A stretch of DNA of 5,071 nt. Source: Bacilli bacterium (GTDB lineage Bacteria > Bacillota_I > Bacilli_A > RF39 > UBA660). Numbering within the stretch: the first letter of the stretch is position 1; each line of letters begins with the position of its first letter. Under the pieces are notes generated by a model. That model made no database searches, was not told the origin of the DNA, and was given only the letters and a program-made list of their open reading frames with translations. The position numbers and the translations under genes were made by a program. Location of the stretch: positions 1-5,071 of the forward strand of contig JAFUZI010000023.1 in assembly GCA_017476705.1 (NCBI GenBank), read 5' to 3'. This document shows positions 1 to 5,071 of this stretch, piece by piece.

Positions 1-710
1 TTAAAGCCACCTTGAGCACCATATGTTTTACTATTATTATTTACGCCGCCTTCGCCACCAACTGCTACATATAAAATGTCATTAGTAGTCAATTCGATAG
101 TTCCAACTGAATATCCACCAGAGCCACCAGTTGAATATTGAGTATATGCAGTTCCACCTTGAGCTCCCCATACTTCAAGTTTATATGAACCATTTTTTGG
201 GACTTCAAAACTTTGAACAGATGGACTATTTCCATCTACGCCATTATAATCAAATACCCATTCAGTTCCAAGCGATACCTCAACAGGTAACTCTTGATTA
301 TCTGTGCAATAATTAGTATTAGATATTTTAGCTTGATTATTTTCATATATTACGCTATAACCATTTATACAGAAATGTCCTTCTTTTACCGCTTTAGTTT
401 TTGTATTAAAATCTATATATGAATATGTAGGAATTGATCCTTTTACTTTTATCTTACTAAAATCTAGAATATCTTCATTGCTTGTAAATATATGCTTATC
501 AACAGTAACATTAATTCCTTTGCTATTATCTACATCATATATTACTGTTGCATTATTTGCAGCTTCTACATAGCCTTCTATACTTCTTAAAGCTGAATTC
601 TTTTTAGAATTTTCAACAATACCAGTTATAACTGGATATGCAATTAAGGCTATAACTGCAAGTATTACTATTACTGCAAGTAACTCAATTAGTGTGAATC
701 CTCGTCTCAT
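1..710 (-). CDS. Type IV prepilin-like protein with glycine-rich C-terminal domain (3' end outside window)
   Basis: This reading frame was found by translating back from the ATG at 710; it has no stop before the window edge, so 236 residues are visible and the C-terminus is missing. The ATG follows a perfect AGGAGG (716-721) at 5 bases. The product begins MRRG^FTLIELLAVIVIL: a short positive leader, the prepilin peptidase cleavage site, Glu5 and Pro22 of the mature pilin, and a hydrophobic alpha-1 helix that should anchor it in the membrane before assembly. A head domain runs to about residue 147 and holds the only two visible cysteines (114 and 135). From residue 148 a beta-rich stretch (GTEWVFDYNGVDG, then YKLEVWGAQGG) opens the glycine-rich domain, followed by GGSGGYSVG and LYVAVGGEGG, as in the PF12810 family. 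It is a close paralogue of the gene at 790-2016. The pilus role is inferred; it could be a minor pilin or a surface adhesin. Frame and leader are certain; function is family-level. Confidence 0.9.
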   Translation of the reverse strand, partial: MRRGFTLIELLAVIVILAVIALIAYPVITGIVENSKKNSALRSIEGYVEAANNATVIYDVDNSKGINVTVDKHIFTSNEDILDFSKIKVKGSIPTYSYIDFNTKTKAVKEGHFCINGYSVIYENNQAKISNTNYCTDNQELPVEVSLGTEWVFDYNGVDGNSPSVQSFEVPKNGSYKLEVWGAQGGTAYTQYSTGGSGGYSVGTIELTTNDILYVAVGGEGGVNNNSKTYGAQGGF

Positions 711-741
711 ATATACCTCCTACTATTATACTTAAATTATA
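153..741 (-). repeat. Long direct repeat, copy A (promoter -10 to WGAQGG of the partial prepilin)
   Basis: This copy pairs with 1459-2046. The shared unit runs from the -10 box through leader, ribosome binding site, prepilin N-terminus, head domain and the start of the glycine-rich domain. By hand count, 306-698 differs from 1609-2001 at about 23 of 393 positions (about 94% identical) without gaps. The only poorly matching internal stretch is 270-305. Beyond the WGAQGG codons the two genes stop matching at DNA level. Confidence 0.9.
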
Positions 742-765
742 TCACTTAATTAACTTACTAATCAA
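736..765 (-). promoter_or_regulatory. Sigma-A-type promoter of the downstream prepilin gene
   Basis: Read on the minus strand, TTGATT (760-765) is followed after 18 bases by TATAAT (736-741), placing the start of transcription shortly before the AGGAGG at 716-721. It sits between the terminator of the preceding gene and the ATG at 710, so this prepilin gene is probably transcribed on its own. A second TATAAT at 725-730 is too close to the ribosome binding site to give a usable leader. Confidence 0.6.
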
Positions 766-766
766 C

Positions 767-791
767 AAAAAAAGATACATAATTGTATCTT
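767..791 (-). terminator. Intrinsic terminator of the 790-2016 prepilin gene
   Basis: On the minus strand, AAGATACA (784-791 on the plus strand) pairs with TGTATCTT (772-779) around the 4-base loop ATTA. The hairpin is followed directly by a T run (767-773, the last two bases shared with the stem). The 8-bp stem is AT-rich but perfect, and it overlaps the TAA stop codon at 790-792. The flanking sequence gives no matching T run on the plus strand, so it acts one way. Confidence 0.75.
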
Positions 792-2016
792 AATAAGAAA
801 TCAAAGTTATTTTGGCATAACCATTCCCTGTGTGGCCACCAACTGTTGTTGATGGTGAATAAACTGTTTTTTTATAAGTGATTTCTGGAACACCACCAAT
901 ATAACCAGAACCACCAGCACCTGAATATGATGCATTACCACCGCCATACCAGCCGCCTCCGCCGCCAGCAGCTATACCATCAGCTCCTTGGCCAAAAGAA
1001 GCCTTAGTTTGATTAAGAGTATTGCCTCCACCTTCAGTTTGCGTTCCACCATAACCTTGGAAAAGGGTACTACTTTCATATACTGCTGAGCCAGATTCAC
1101 CTGTTACTCCGCCTCCAGCTCCGCCTGCAACGCTAGGCCAAAGTACCGAATTAGTACTTTTACCTCCGCCGCCACCGGCAACAATAAGAACATAATCTTT
1201 AGCAACATCTGCAGAGCCATAGCTCGATAAAGTAGTGTAATTCCCATTTGACTTTGCTATATGTGTAGCACCACCACCAGAACCCTGACGAGTATGATTA
1301 TCATCGTTACTAAGGGCATTACCACCGCCATTATATCCACCAGCCCTATAAGCATGTGAACCATCACCTTCTCCAGCGCCACCTACTACTATAGACAACA
1401 TATCATGTGATTTTAAATAAACATATCCTGTAGAATAGCCTCCTTGTCCACCAGACCATCCACCTTGAGCTCCCCATACTTCTAATTTATATAGTCCTTT
1501 ATTAGGAACTTCAAAGCTTTGGACTGATGGACTATTTCCATCTACACCATTATAATCAAATACCCATTCAGTTCCTATCTCTGCCTTATTAGAAGAATCC
1601 GCATCTAGACAATAATTAGTATTAGATATTTTAGCTTGATTATTTTCATATATTACGCTATAACCACTTATACAAAAATGTCCTTCTTTTACTGCTTTAG
1701 TTTTTGTATTAAAATCTATATATGAATATGTAGGAATTGTTCCTTTTACTTTTATCTTACTAAAATCTAGAATATCTTCATCACTTGTAAATGTATGCTT
1801 ATCAGTAGTAACATTTATTCCTTTACTATTATCTACATCATATATTACAGTTGCATTATTAGCTGCCTCTACATAGCCTTCTATACTTCTTAAAGCTGAA
1901 TTCTTTTTTGAGTTTTCAACAATACCAGTTATAACTGGATATGCGATTAAGGCTACTACTGCAAGTATTACTATTACCGCAAGTAACTCAATTAATGTGA
2001 ATCCTTTGTTTTTCAT
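790..2016 (-). CDS. Type IV prepilin-like protein with ALK/LTK-type glycine-rich domain, complete (408 aa)
   Basis: The start is the ATG at 2016, not the TTG 36 bases upstream, because AGGAGG (2021-2026) lies 4 bases before it and the longer form would run into the promoter. The product begins MKNKG^FTLIELLAVIVILAV, a class III prepilin leader to be cut by a type IV prepilin peptidase, with Glu5 and Pro22 of the mature protein in place. Residues 30-147 form a pilin-like head with the only two cysteines (115 and 136), a likely disulfide. Residues 148-408 form the glycine-rich domain: WVFDYNG, YKLEVWGAQGG (176-186), GGYNGGG (226-232), GSGGGATHI (245-253), YVLIVAGGGGG (275-285), GGGGGWYGGG (351-360) and GAGGSGYIGG (366-375), ending in a hydrophobic strand. 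About 63 of the last 228 residues are glycine. This order of motifs matches the bacterial PF12810 family, where ALK-type domains pack as polyglycine helices. Known: pilin leaders drive membrane insertion and assembly. Inferred: a minor or tip pilin, or a pseudopilin, carrying a binding domain. No pilus assembly genes are in the window. Confidence 0.92.
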   Translation of the reverse strand: MKNKGFTLIELLAVIVILAVVALIAYPVITGIVENSKKNSALRSIEGYVEAANNATVIYDVDNSKGINVTTDKHTFTSDEDILDFSKIKVKGTIPTYSYIDFNTKTKAVKEGHFCISGYSVIYENNQAKISNTNYCLDADSSNKAEIGTEWVFDYNGVDGNSPSVQSFEVPNKGLYKLEVWGAQGGWSGGQGGYSTGYVYLKSHDMLSIVVGGAGEGDGSHAYRAGGYNGGGNALSNDDNHTRQGSGGGATHIAKSNGNYTTLSSYGSADVAKDYVLIVAGGGGGKSTNSVLWPSVAGGAGGGVTGESGSAVYESSTLFQGYGGTQTEGGGNTLNQTKASFGQGADGIAAGGGGGWYGGGNASYSGAGGSGYIGGVPEITYKKTVYSPSTTVGGHTGNGYAKITLISY

Positions 2017-2046
2017 AAATCCTCCTATTATTATATTTAAAATATA
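1459..2046 (-). repeat. Long direct repeat, copy B (promoter -10 to WGAQGG of the complete prepilin)
   Basis: Partner of 153-741, in the same orientation, offset by 1303 bases in the pilin half and 1306 after a one-codon length difference in the linker at 1576-1608. Homology this long and close could allow recombination between copies, which would delete one glycine-rich end or form a hybrid gene; that outcome is inferred. Confidence 0.9.
2021..2026 (-). promoter_or_regulatory. Ribosome binding site fixing the start of the 790-2016 prepilin
   Basis: AGGAGG on the minus strand, 4 bases before the ATG at 2016. It decides the start: the in-frame TTG at 2050-2052 has no such site and would add 12 residues (MCYILNIIIGGF) in front of the prepilin leader. 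Confidence 0.85.
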
Positions 2047-2069
2047 ACACAATAATTTCTTTTTATCAA
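2041..2069 (-). promoter_or_regulatory. Sigma-A-type promoter of the 790-2016 prepilin gene
   Basis: On the minus strand, TTGATA (2064-2069) is followed after 17 bases by TATATT (2041-2046). It lies between the murC terminator and the prepilin ribosome binding site. From the -10 box to the AGGAGG it matches the corresponding region of the second prepilin gene at 23 of 26 positions, so the promoter region was duplicated with the gene. Confidence 0.6.
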
Positions 2070-2075
2070 CAATTA

Positions 2076-2106
2076 TAATAAAAAGAAGACTTATAATTAG
2101 TCCTCT
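2076..2106 (-). terminator. Intrinsic terminator of murC
   Basis: On the minus strand, AGAGGACT (2099-2106) pairs with AGTCTTCT (2084-2091) through 8 pairs, one of them G-U, around a 7-base loop, followed by TTTTATTATAATT. The upstream arm lies in the last codons of murC and the stop codon TAA (2097-2099) is at the stem-loop junction. Confidence 0.75.
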
Positions 2107-3401
2107 TTCATTTTTTCTATAGTATCATTTTCTAGCTTAGATATATCATTTGGACTCATAAATAATAATACTGTATTTGTATAATTCTTTAATTTATCTG
2201 AATCATCTATAGTAATACTCTCACCATGTTCTAAATTATCAAGTATTAATTTAGAAGTTACATCTGGATAATCTTCTTGTTTCTCACGAGCCGGATGAAT
2301 ATCCATAACATAAGAATAATCAGCTAAATTCATAATGTTTGCAAATTGTTCTGCAAACTCTTTTGTACGAGAGAATGTATGTGGTTGAAATATAGTTACT
2401 AATTTTTTATCTGGATATTTTTGTTTTACAGCTTTAATAGTTGCTTTAACTTCATTTGGATGATGTGCATAGTCATCTATTACTACATTATCTTTAACAA
2501 TAGTTTCAGTAAATCTTCTTTTAGCACCCTTAAATGTCTTAAGTGCTTTAGCAACAGCTTTAGCATCAAATCTCTCATAATAGCATACTGCAATTACTGC
2601 AAGAGCATCTAGTAGCATATGTTTACCATATATAGGTAGGTCAAAGAAACCATAATAATTATCTTCAACAAATACTTCAAAACTTGTACCTTCTTTTTTA
2701 TATTCAATATTTTTAGCAATTATATCATTATCTTCATCTATTCCATAAAAGAATATTGGCTTTTTAACATCAAGATAATGTGTATATGGGTCATTTCCAC
2801 AAGCTATAACCATTTTTTCAGCATTATTAGCATAAGTATTATAAGCATCTATTACATCATCAATATCTTTATAATAATCAACATGATCTAAATCAATATT
2901 AGTAATTATTGCATATTGTGGAGTATAGTTTAAGAAATGTCTTTTATATTCACAAGCCTCTAATATAAACGTTTCATTTTCTTTGTTTGAAAAACCAGTT
3001 CCATCTCCAATTAAATAGTTTGCGCCTTTAATCTCATTAAACACATGAGCCATCATAGAAGTAGTTGTTGTTTTACCATGACATCCAGCTATTGTAATAC
3101 TTTTAAACTTACGAGTTAAACTACCTAACAATTCTTCATAATTAAAAACAGGTACACCAAGTTCTTTAGCTCTTTTAATCTCAATATGTTCATCATCAAA
3201 TGAAGCTCCTCTTACAACCTTCATACCCTCTTTAATATTATCCGCACTAAAAGGAAGTACTGGAATACCAAGTTCAACTAACCCTGACTCAGTAAAGAAA
3301 TGTTTTTCAACATCACTTCCTTGTACTTCATACCCAAGTCTTTTCATGATTTGAGCCAACGCACTCATTCCAGATCCTTTTATTCCAACAAAATGATACA
3401 T
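2097..3401 (-). CDS. murC: UDP-N-acetylmuramate--L-alanine ligase (MurC)
   Basis: MurC is the cytoplasmic enzyme that joins L-alanine to UDP-MurNAc with ATP, the first step in building the peptidoglycan stem peptide. The 434 residues match the family's usual length. In order: the N-terminal UDP-substrate Rossmann motif VGIKGSGMSALA (5-16) and QGSD (27-30); the ATP P-loop AGCHGKTTTT (105-114); EACEYKRHFLNYTP (148-161), the form typical of Firmicutes MurC; ITNIDLDHVDYY (166-177); YGKHMLLDALAVIAV (258-272); FKGAKRRFTE (290-299); DDYAHHPNEV (309-318); and FQPHTFSRT (338-346). These separate it from MurD, MurE, MurF and Mpl. One small oddity is HMLLD, where relatives usually keep an Asn in place of Asp265. 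The ATG at 3401 follows AAGGGGAG (3408-3415) at 6 bases. It has its own promoter and terminator, so it appears to be a single-gene unit. Its presence shows that the organism makes a peptidoglycan wall. Confidence 0.97.
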   Translation of the reverse strand: MYHFVGIKGSGMSALAQIMKRLGYEVQGSDVEKHFFTESGLVELGIPVLPFSADNIKEGMKVVRGASFDDEHIEIKRAKELGVPVFNYEELLGSLTRKFKSITIAGCHGKTTTTSMMAHVFNEIKGANYLIGDGTGFSNKENETFILEACEYKRHFLNYTPQYAIITNIDLDHVDYYKDIDDVIDAYNTYANNAEKMVIACGNDPYTHYLDVKKPIFFYGIDEDNDIIAKNIEYKKEGTSFEVFVEDNYYGFFDLPIYGKHMLLDALAVIAVCYYERFDAKAVAKALKTFKGAKRRFTETIVKDNVVIDDYAHHPNEVKATIKAVKQKYPDKKLVTIFQPHTFSRTKEFAEQFANIMNLADYSYVMDIHPAREKQEDYPDVTSKLILDNLEHGESITIDDSDKLKNYTNTVLLFMSPNDISKLENDTIEKMKED

Positions 3402-3440
3402 ATAAATCTCCCCTTATGTTTTATATTTTATGTCAAATTT

Positions 3441-3470
3441 ATTATAACATAAATTAAATTACTTAAACAA
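3441..3470 (-). promoter_or_regulatory. Promoter of murC with extended -10 box
   Basis: On the minus strand, TATAAT (3441-3446) is preceded by TGT, giving the extended -10 form TGTTATAAT, with a weak -35 candidate TTGTTT (3465-3470) 18 bases upstream. This leaves an untranslated leader of roughly 30 bases before the murC ATG. The -10 is convincing; the -35 is weak. Confidence 0.55.
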
Positions 3471-3489
3471 TAAAAATACATTTTATTTA

Positions 3490-3525
3490 CATAATAAAAA
3501 AGATAATTATTTATCATAATTATCT
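3490..3525 (-). terminator. Intrinsic terminator of the ttcA operon
   Basis: On the minus strand, AGATAATTAT (3516-3525) pairs perfectly over 10 bp with ATAATTATCT (3501-3510) around a 5-base loop, followed by a T-rich tail (TTTTTATTATG, 3490-3500). The stem contains the final codons and the TAA stop (3507-3509) of the thiolation gene. It separates that operon from murC. Confidence 0.8.
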
Positions 3526-4331
3526 AAAAAGCTTTCATAAATTCCATCTTTCTTAGTACCCAATATACAACTTAAATTTACATTATCCATACTTTTAAAT
3601 ATATGATCATCAATATTTGGATTAATCTTTTTTAAATTTTTAATTAATTCTTTAATCTCTTTTCTCTTACTAACTCCATCATTATTGTTATAATGTTCTT
3701 CCGTAAACTTACAAGCACAATTAATAAAATCTAACTCATTAAATCTAGCCCATGATTTTATATCATCTTCTTTAACTAAATAAAGAGGTCTAATAAGTTC
3801 TAATCCTTCAAAATTATCACTATGAAGTTTAGGCATCATAGTTTTAATCTCACTTCCATAAAACATAGATAAAAGTGTTGTTTCAATAACATCATTAAAA
3901 TGATGCCCTAAAGCTATTTTATTACATCCAAGTTCTTTGGCTTTACTATATAAAAATCCTCTTCTCATTCTTGCACATAAATAACAAGGAGATTCTTTGA
4001 TATCTTTAACAACATCAAATATATTACTTTCAAATATTTCTATATTTACATTAAGTTTTTTAGCATTTTCTAATATTTTATCTAAATTCTTCTTGTTATA
4101 TCCAGGGTTCATTATTACATAATGTGCATTAAATTTAAACTTACCATGTTTAATTAACTCTTCAATACATTTAGCAAGTAAAAATGAATCTTTTCCACCT
4201 GATATACAAACCATAATATTATCATTTTCCTCAATCATATTATAGTCAGCAACACCTTTTACAAATCTAGACCATATTTCTTTTCGATACTTCTTAATAA
4301 TACTTCTTTCAATTTCCTCATATTTTTTCAT
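3507..4331 (-). CDS. ttcA: TtcA-family tRNA-thiolation PP-loop ATPase
   Basis: E. coli TtcA adenylates and thiolates cytidine 32 of some tRNAs (s2C32) using ATP and an oxygen-sensitive 4Fe-4S cluster. This 274-residue protein shows the family's parts in order: the ATP-pyrophosphatase P-loop SGGKDS (44-49), the cluster motif CYLCARMRRG (116-125), LGHHFNDVIETTLLSMFYG (141-159), MMPKLHSDNFEGLELIRPLY (165-184), and a C-terminal region around INCACKF (203-209) where the third cluster cysteine should lie. It is shorter than the E. coli enzyme (about 311 residues), mostly at the termini. Where TtcA proteins usually carry a Cys-x-x-Cys, this one has Cys205-Ala-Cys207. The ATG at 4331 follows AGAGG (4340-4344) at 8 bases. 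It starts 2 bases after the stop of the upstream gene, so translation is probably coupled. Family membership is firm; the exact tRNA target is inferred and could differ in this lineage. Confidence 0.85.
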   Translation of the reverse strand: MKKYEEIERSIIKKYRKEIWSRFVKGVADYNMIEENDNIMVCISGGKDSFLLAKCIEELIKHGKFKFNAHYVIMNPGYNKKNLDKILENAKKLNVNIEIFESNIFDVVKDIKESPCYLCARMRRGFLYSKAKELGCNKIALGHHFNDVIETTLLSMFYGSEIKTMMPKLHSDNFEGLELIRPLYLVKEDDIKSWARFNELDFINCACKFTEEHYNNNDGVSKRKEIKELIKNLKKINPNIDDHIFKSMDNVNLSCILGTKKDGIYESFLDNYDK

Positions 4332-4333
4332 AA

Positions 4334-5071
4334 TTACAGCCTCTTAACTTTTTCTTTTATTTTAACATTTAATTTAAAATCATCTGGAGTAATTTCTATA
4401 TTATCGAATTGTTCTTTAATCCTATAAAATAAACTTGCTAAATTCTCTACCTTATTTTTACTTATCATATCCTCTTTATCAACAAACTTAGCATACATTT
4501 CTTTATCTATTTCATATTCTTCAATTTCAGCTTCATCTAAATCAGATATATCTTTCCACTGACGCTCAAACATCTCTTTAGTTCTATTACTTATTATTTC
4601 ATGATAATCATAGTTTAACACTTCAAGTAAAGGAACTTCTATATCAGTTATCCTCTCTTTAAATAACATATCTATAAATGTTTTTAAAGCAAGTACAAAA
4701 GATGGATGATTAACAGGTGTCATAACATCTTTATTTAATTTGTATAATGATCTTTCTATTTTTTTATCAGTATTTACAGAGTTTATTCTTTGTATACCAT
4801 AAATATAACATTTATTATTATCTATTCCATAATGAATACTAGGTAAATTATAAATTGTTCCATTTTTTTTATTAACTAAATCAAATGACATATTATTAAC
4901 AGTCTCAAACCATAAACTATTTTCACATTTTTTAGCAACTATCATATTATCGTAATAGTAATCAACAATATTATCATATGTATATCCATTTATAATAGGA
5001 TCATATTTAGAAAAAGTCTCATCTTCCAAGAAAGATATTTCTCTATCTAAAAAAGAATAAATATTAGAAAA
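4334..5071 (-). CDS. Unrecognised protein upstream of ttcA (5' end outside window)
   Basis: The frame is open from the TAA at 4334-4336 to the window edge, giving 245 residues of a longer protein. A TTG at 5027-5029 could be read as a start, but no ribosome binding site precedes it and the frame continues upstream without a stop (residues FSNIYSFLDREISFL), so the true start is taken to be outside. I do not recognise the family. The visible part is soluble-looking, without membrane segments. It has a Tyr/Asn-rich N-terminal half with beta-type stretches (CYIYGIQRINSV), then a probable alpha/beta segment HPSFVLALKTFIDMLF followed by ITDIEVPLLEVLNYDYHEI, then a strongly acidic patch (DLDEAEIEEYEIDKE) and a Lys-rich C-terminus (KLNVKIKEKVKRL). 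The stop lies 2 bases before the ttcA-like ATG, so the two are very likely co-transcribed; a link to tRNA modification is only a guess from that. No function is assigned. Confidence 0.8.
   Translation of the reverse strand, partial: FSNIYSFLDREISFLEDETFSKYDPIINGYTYDNIVDYYYDNMIVAKKCENSLWFETVNNMSFDLVNKKNGTIYNLPSIHYGIDNNKCYIYGIQRINSVNTDKKIERSLYKLNKDVMTPVNHPSFVLALKTFIDMLFKERITDIEVPLLEVLNYDYHEIISNRTKEMFERQWKDISDLDEAEIEEYEIDKEMYAKFVDKEDMISKNKVENLASLFYRIKEQFDNIEITPDDFKLNVKIKEKVKRL

Noticed and set aside
131..316. Plus-strand open frame of 61 codons
   Set aside because: It lies wholly opposite the prepilin head and glycine-rich coding region, lacks a ribosome binding site and has no recognisable product; it is a shadow of the minus-strand gene.
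790..1500. Gly-rich coding region read as a low-complexity repeat or CRISPR-like array
   Set aside because: The GCC/ACC-rich pattern comes from glycine codons in a single open frame; there are no regularly spaced identical repeats.
790..2016. Assignment as the competence pilin ComGC
   Set aside because: The leader is similar, but ComGC is about 100 residues without a glycine-rich domain, and no other comG genes are present here.
2017..2052. Upstream TTG start adding 12 residues to the complete prepilin
   Set aside because: It would overlap the -10 box, has no ribosome binding site and would put a hydrophobic stretch before the prepilin leader; AGGAGG fits the ATG at 2016.
2421..2612. Plus-strand open frame of 63 codons
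   Set aside because: It lies opposite conserved murC codons (the KRRF and DDYAHHP region) and shows only the Ser/Phe/Asn-rich composition expected of an antisense frame in AT-rich DNA.
3431..3436. Perfect TTGACA on the minus strand upstream of murC
   Set aside because: The position where its -10 box should be falls in the murC ribosome binding site, so it cannot act as a normal -35 for murC.
5027..5029. TTG as the start of the unrecognised protein
   Set aside because: No ribosome binding site precedes it, and the frame remains open to the window edge.

Overview
The window looks like a piece of an AT-rich Gram-positive genome (about 30% GC by eye), most likely an uncultured Bacillota/Bacilli-type bacterium. 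This rests on the strong AGGAGG ribosome binding sites, the Firmicutes-type MurC, short intergenic gaps packed with promoters and intrinsic terminators, and prepilins with a very short leader. The exact lineage cannot be read from the sequence. Every real gene is on the minus strand, so transcription runs from high to low coordinates.

In transcription order: (1) 5071-4334 is the 3' part of an unrecognised protein gene whose frame stays open past the window edge. (2) 4331-3507 is a TtcA-family tRNA-thiolation ATPase that starts 2 bases after it, so the two probably form an operon that ends at a strong terminator (3525-3490). (3) 3401-2097 is murC, the ligase that adds L-Ala to UDP-MurNAc in peptidoglycan synthesis, with its own promoter and terminator. 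(4) 2016-790 is a 408-residue type IV prepilin-like protein. (5) 710-1 is a second, closely related prepilin-like gene cut by the window edge.

The most interesting part is the prepilin pair. Each has a textbook class III leader (G^FTLIE, with Glu5 and Pro22 of the mature pilin), a small head domain with two cysteines, and then a large glycine-rich C-terminal domain. That domain resembles the bacterial members of the glycine-rich family named after the ALK/LTK receptor extracellular domain (Pfam PF12810). The two genes share a nearly identical 'constant' half of about 590 bp that includes promoter and leader, and then diverge sharply after a shared WGAQGG motif. The complete copy is a promoter-gene-terminator unit. 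The arrangement suggests surface or pilus-tip proteins diversified by tandem duplication and, possibly, recombination between the constant halves. No RNA gene, CRISPR array, insertion sequence or origin was seen, and there is no gene-free stretch longer than about 105 bases.
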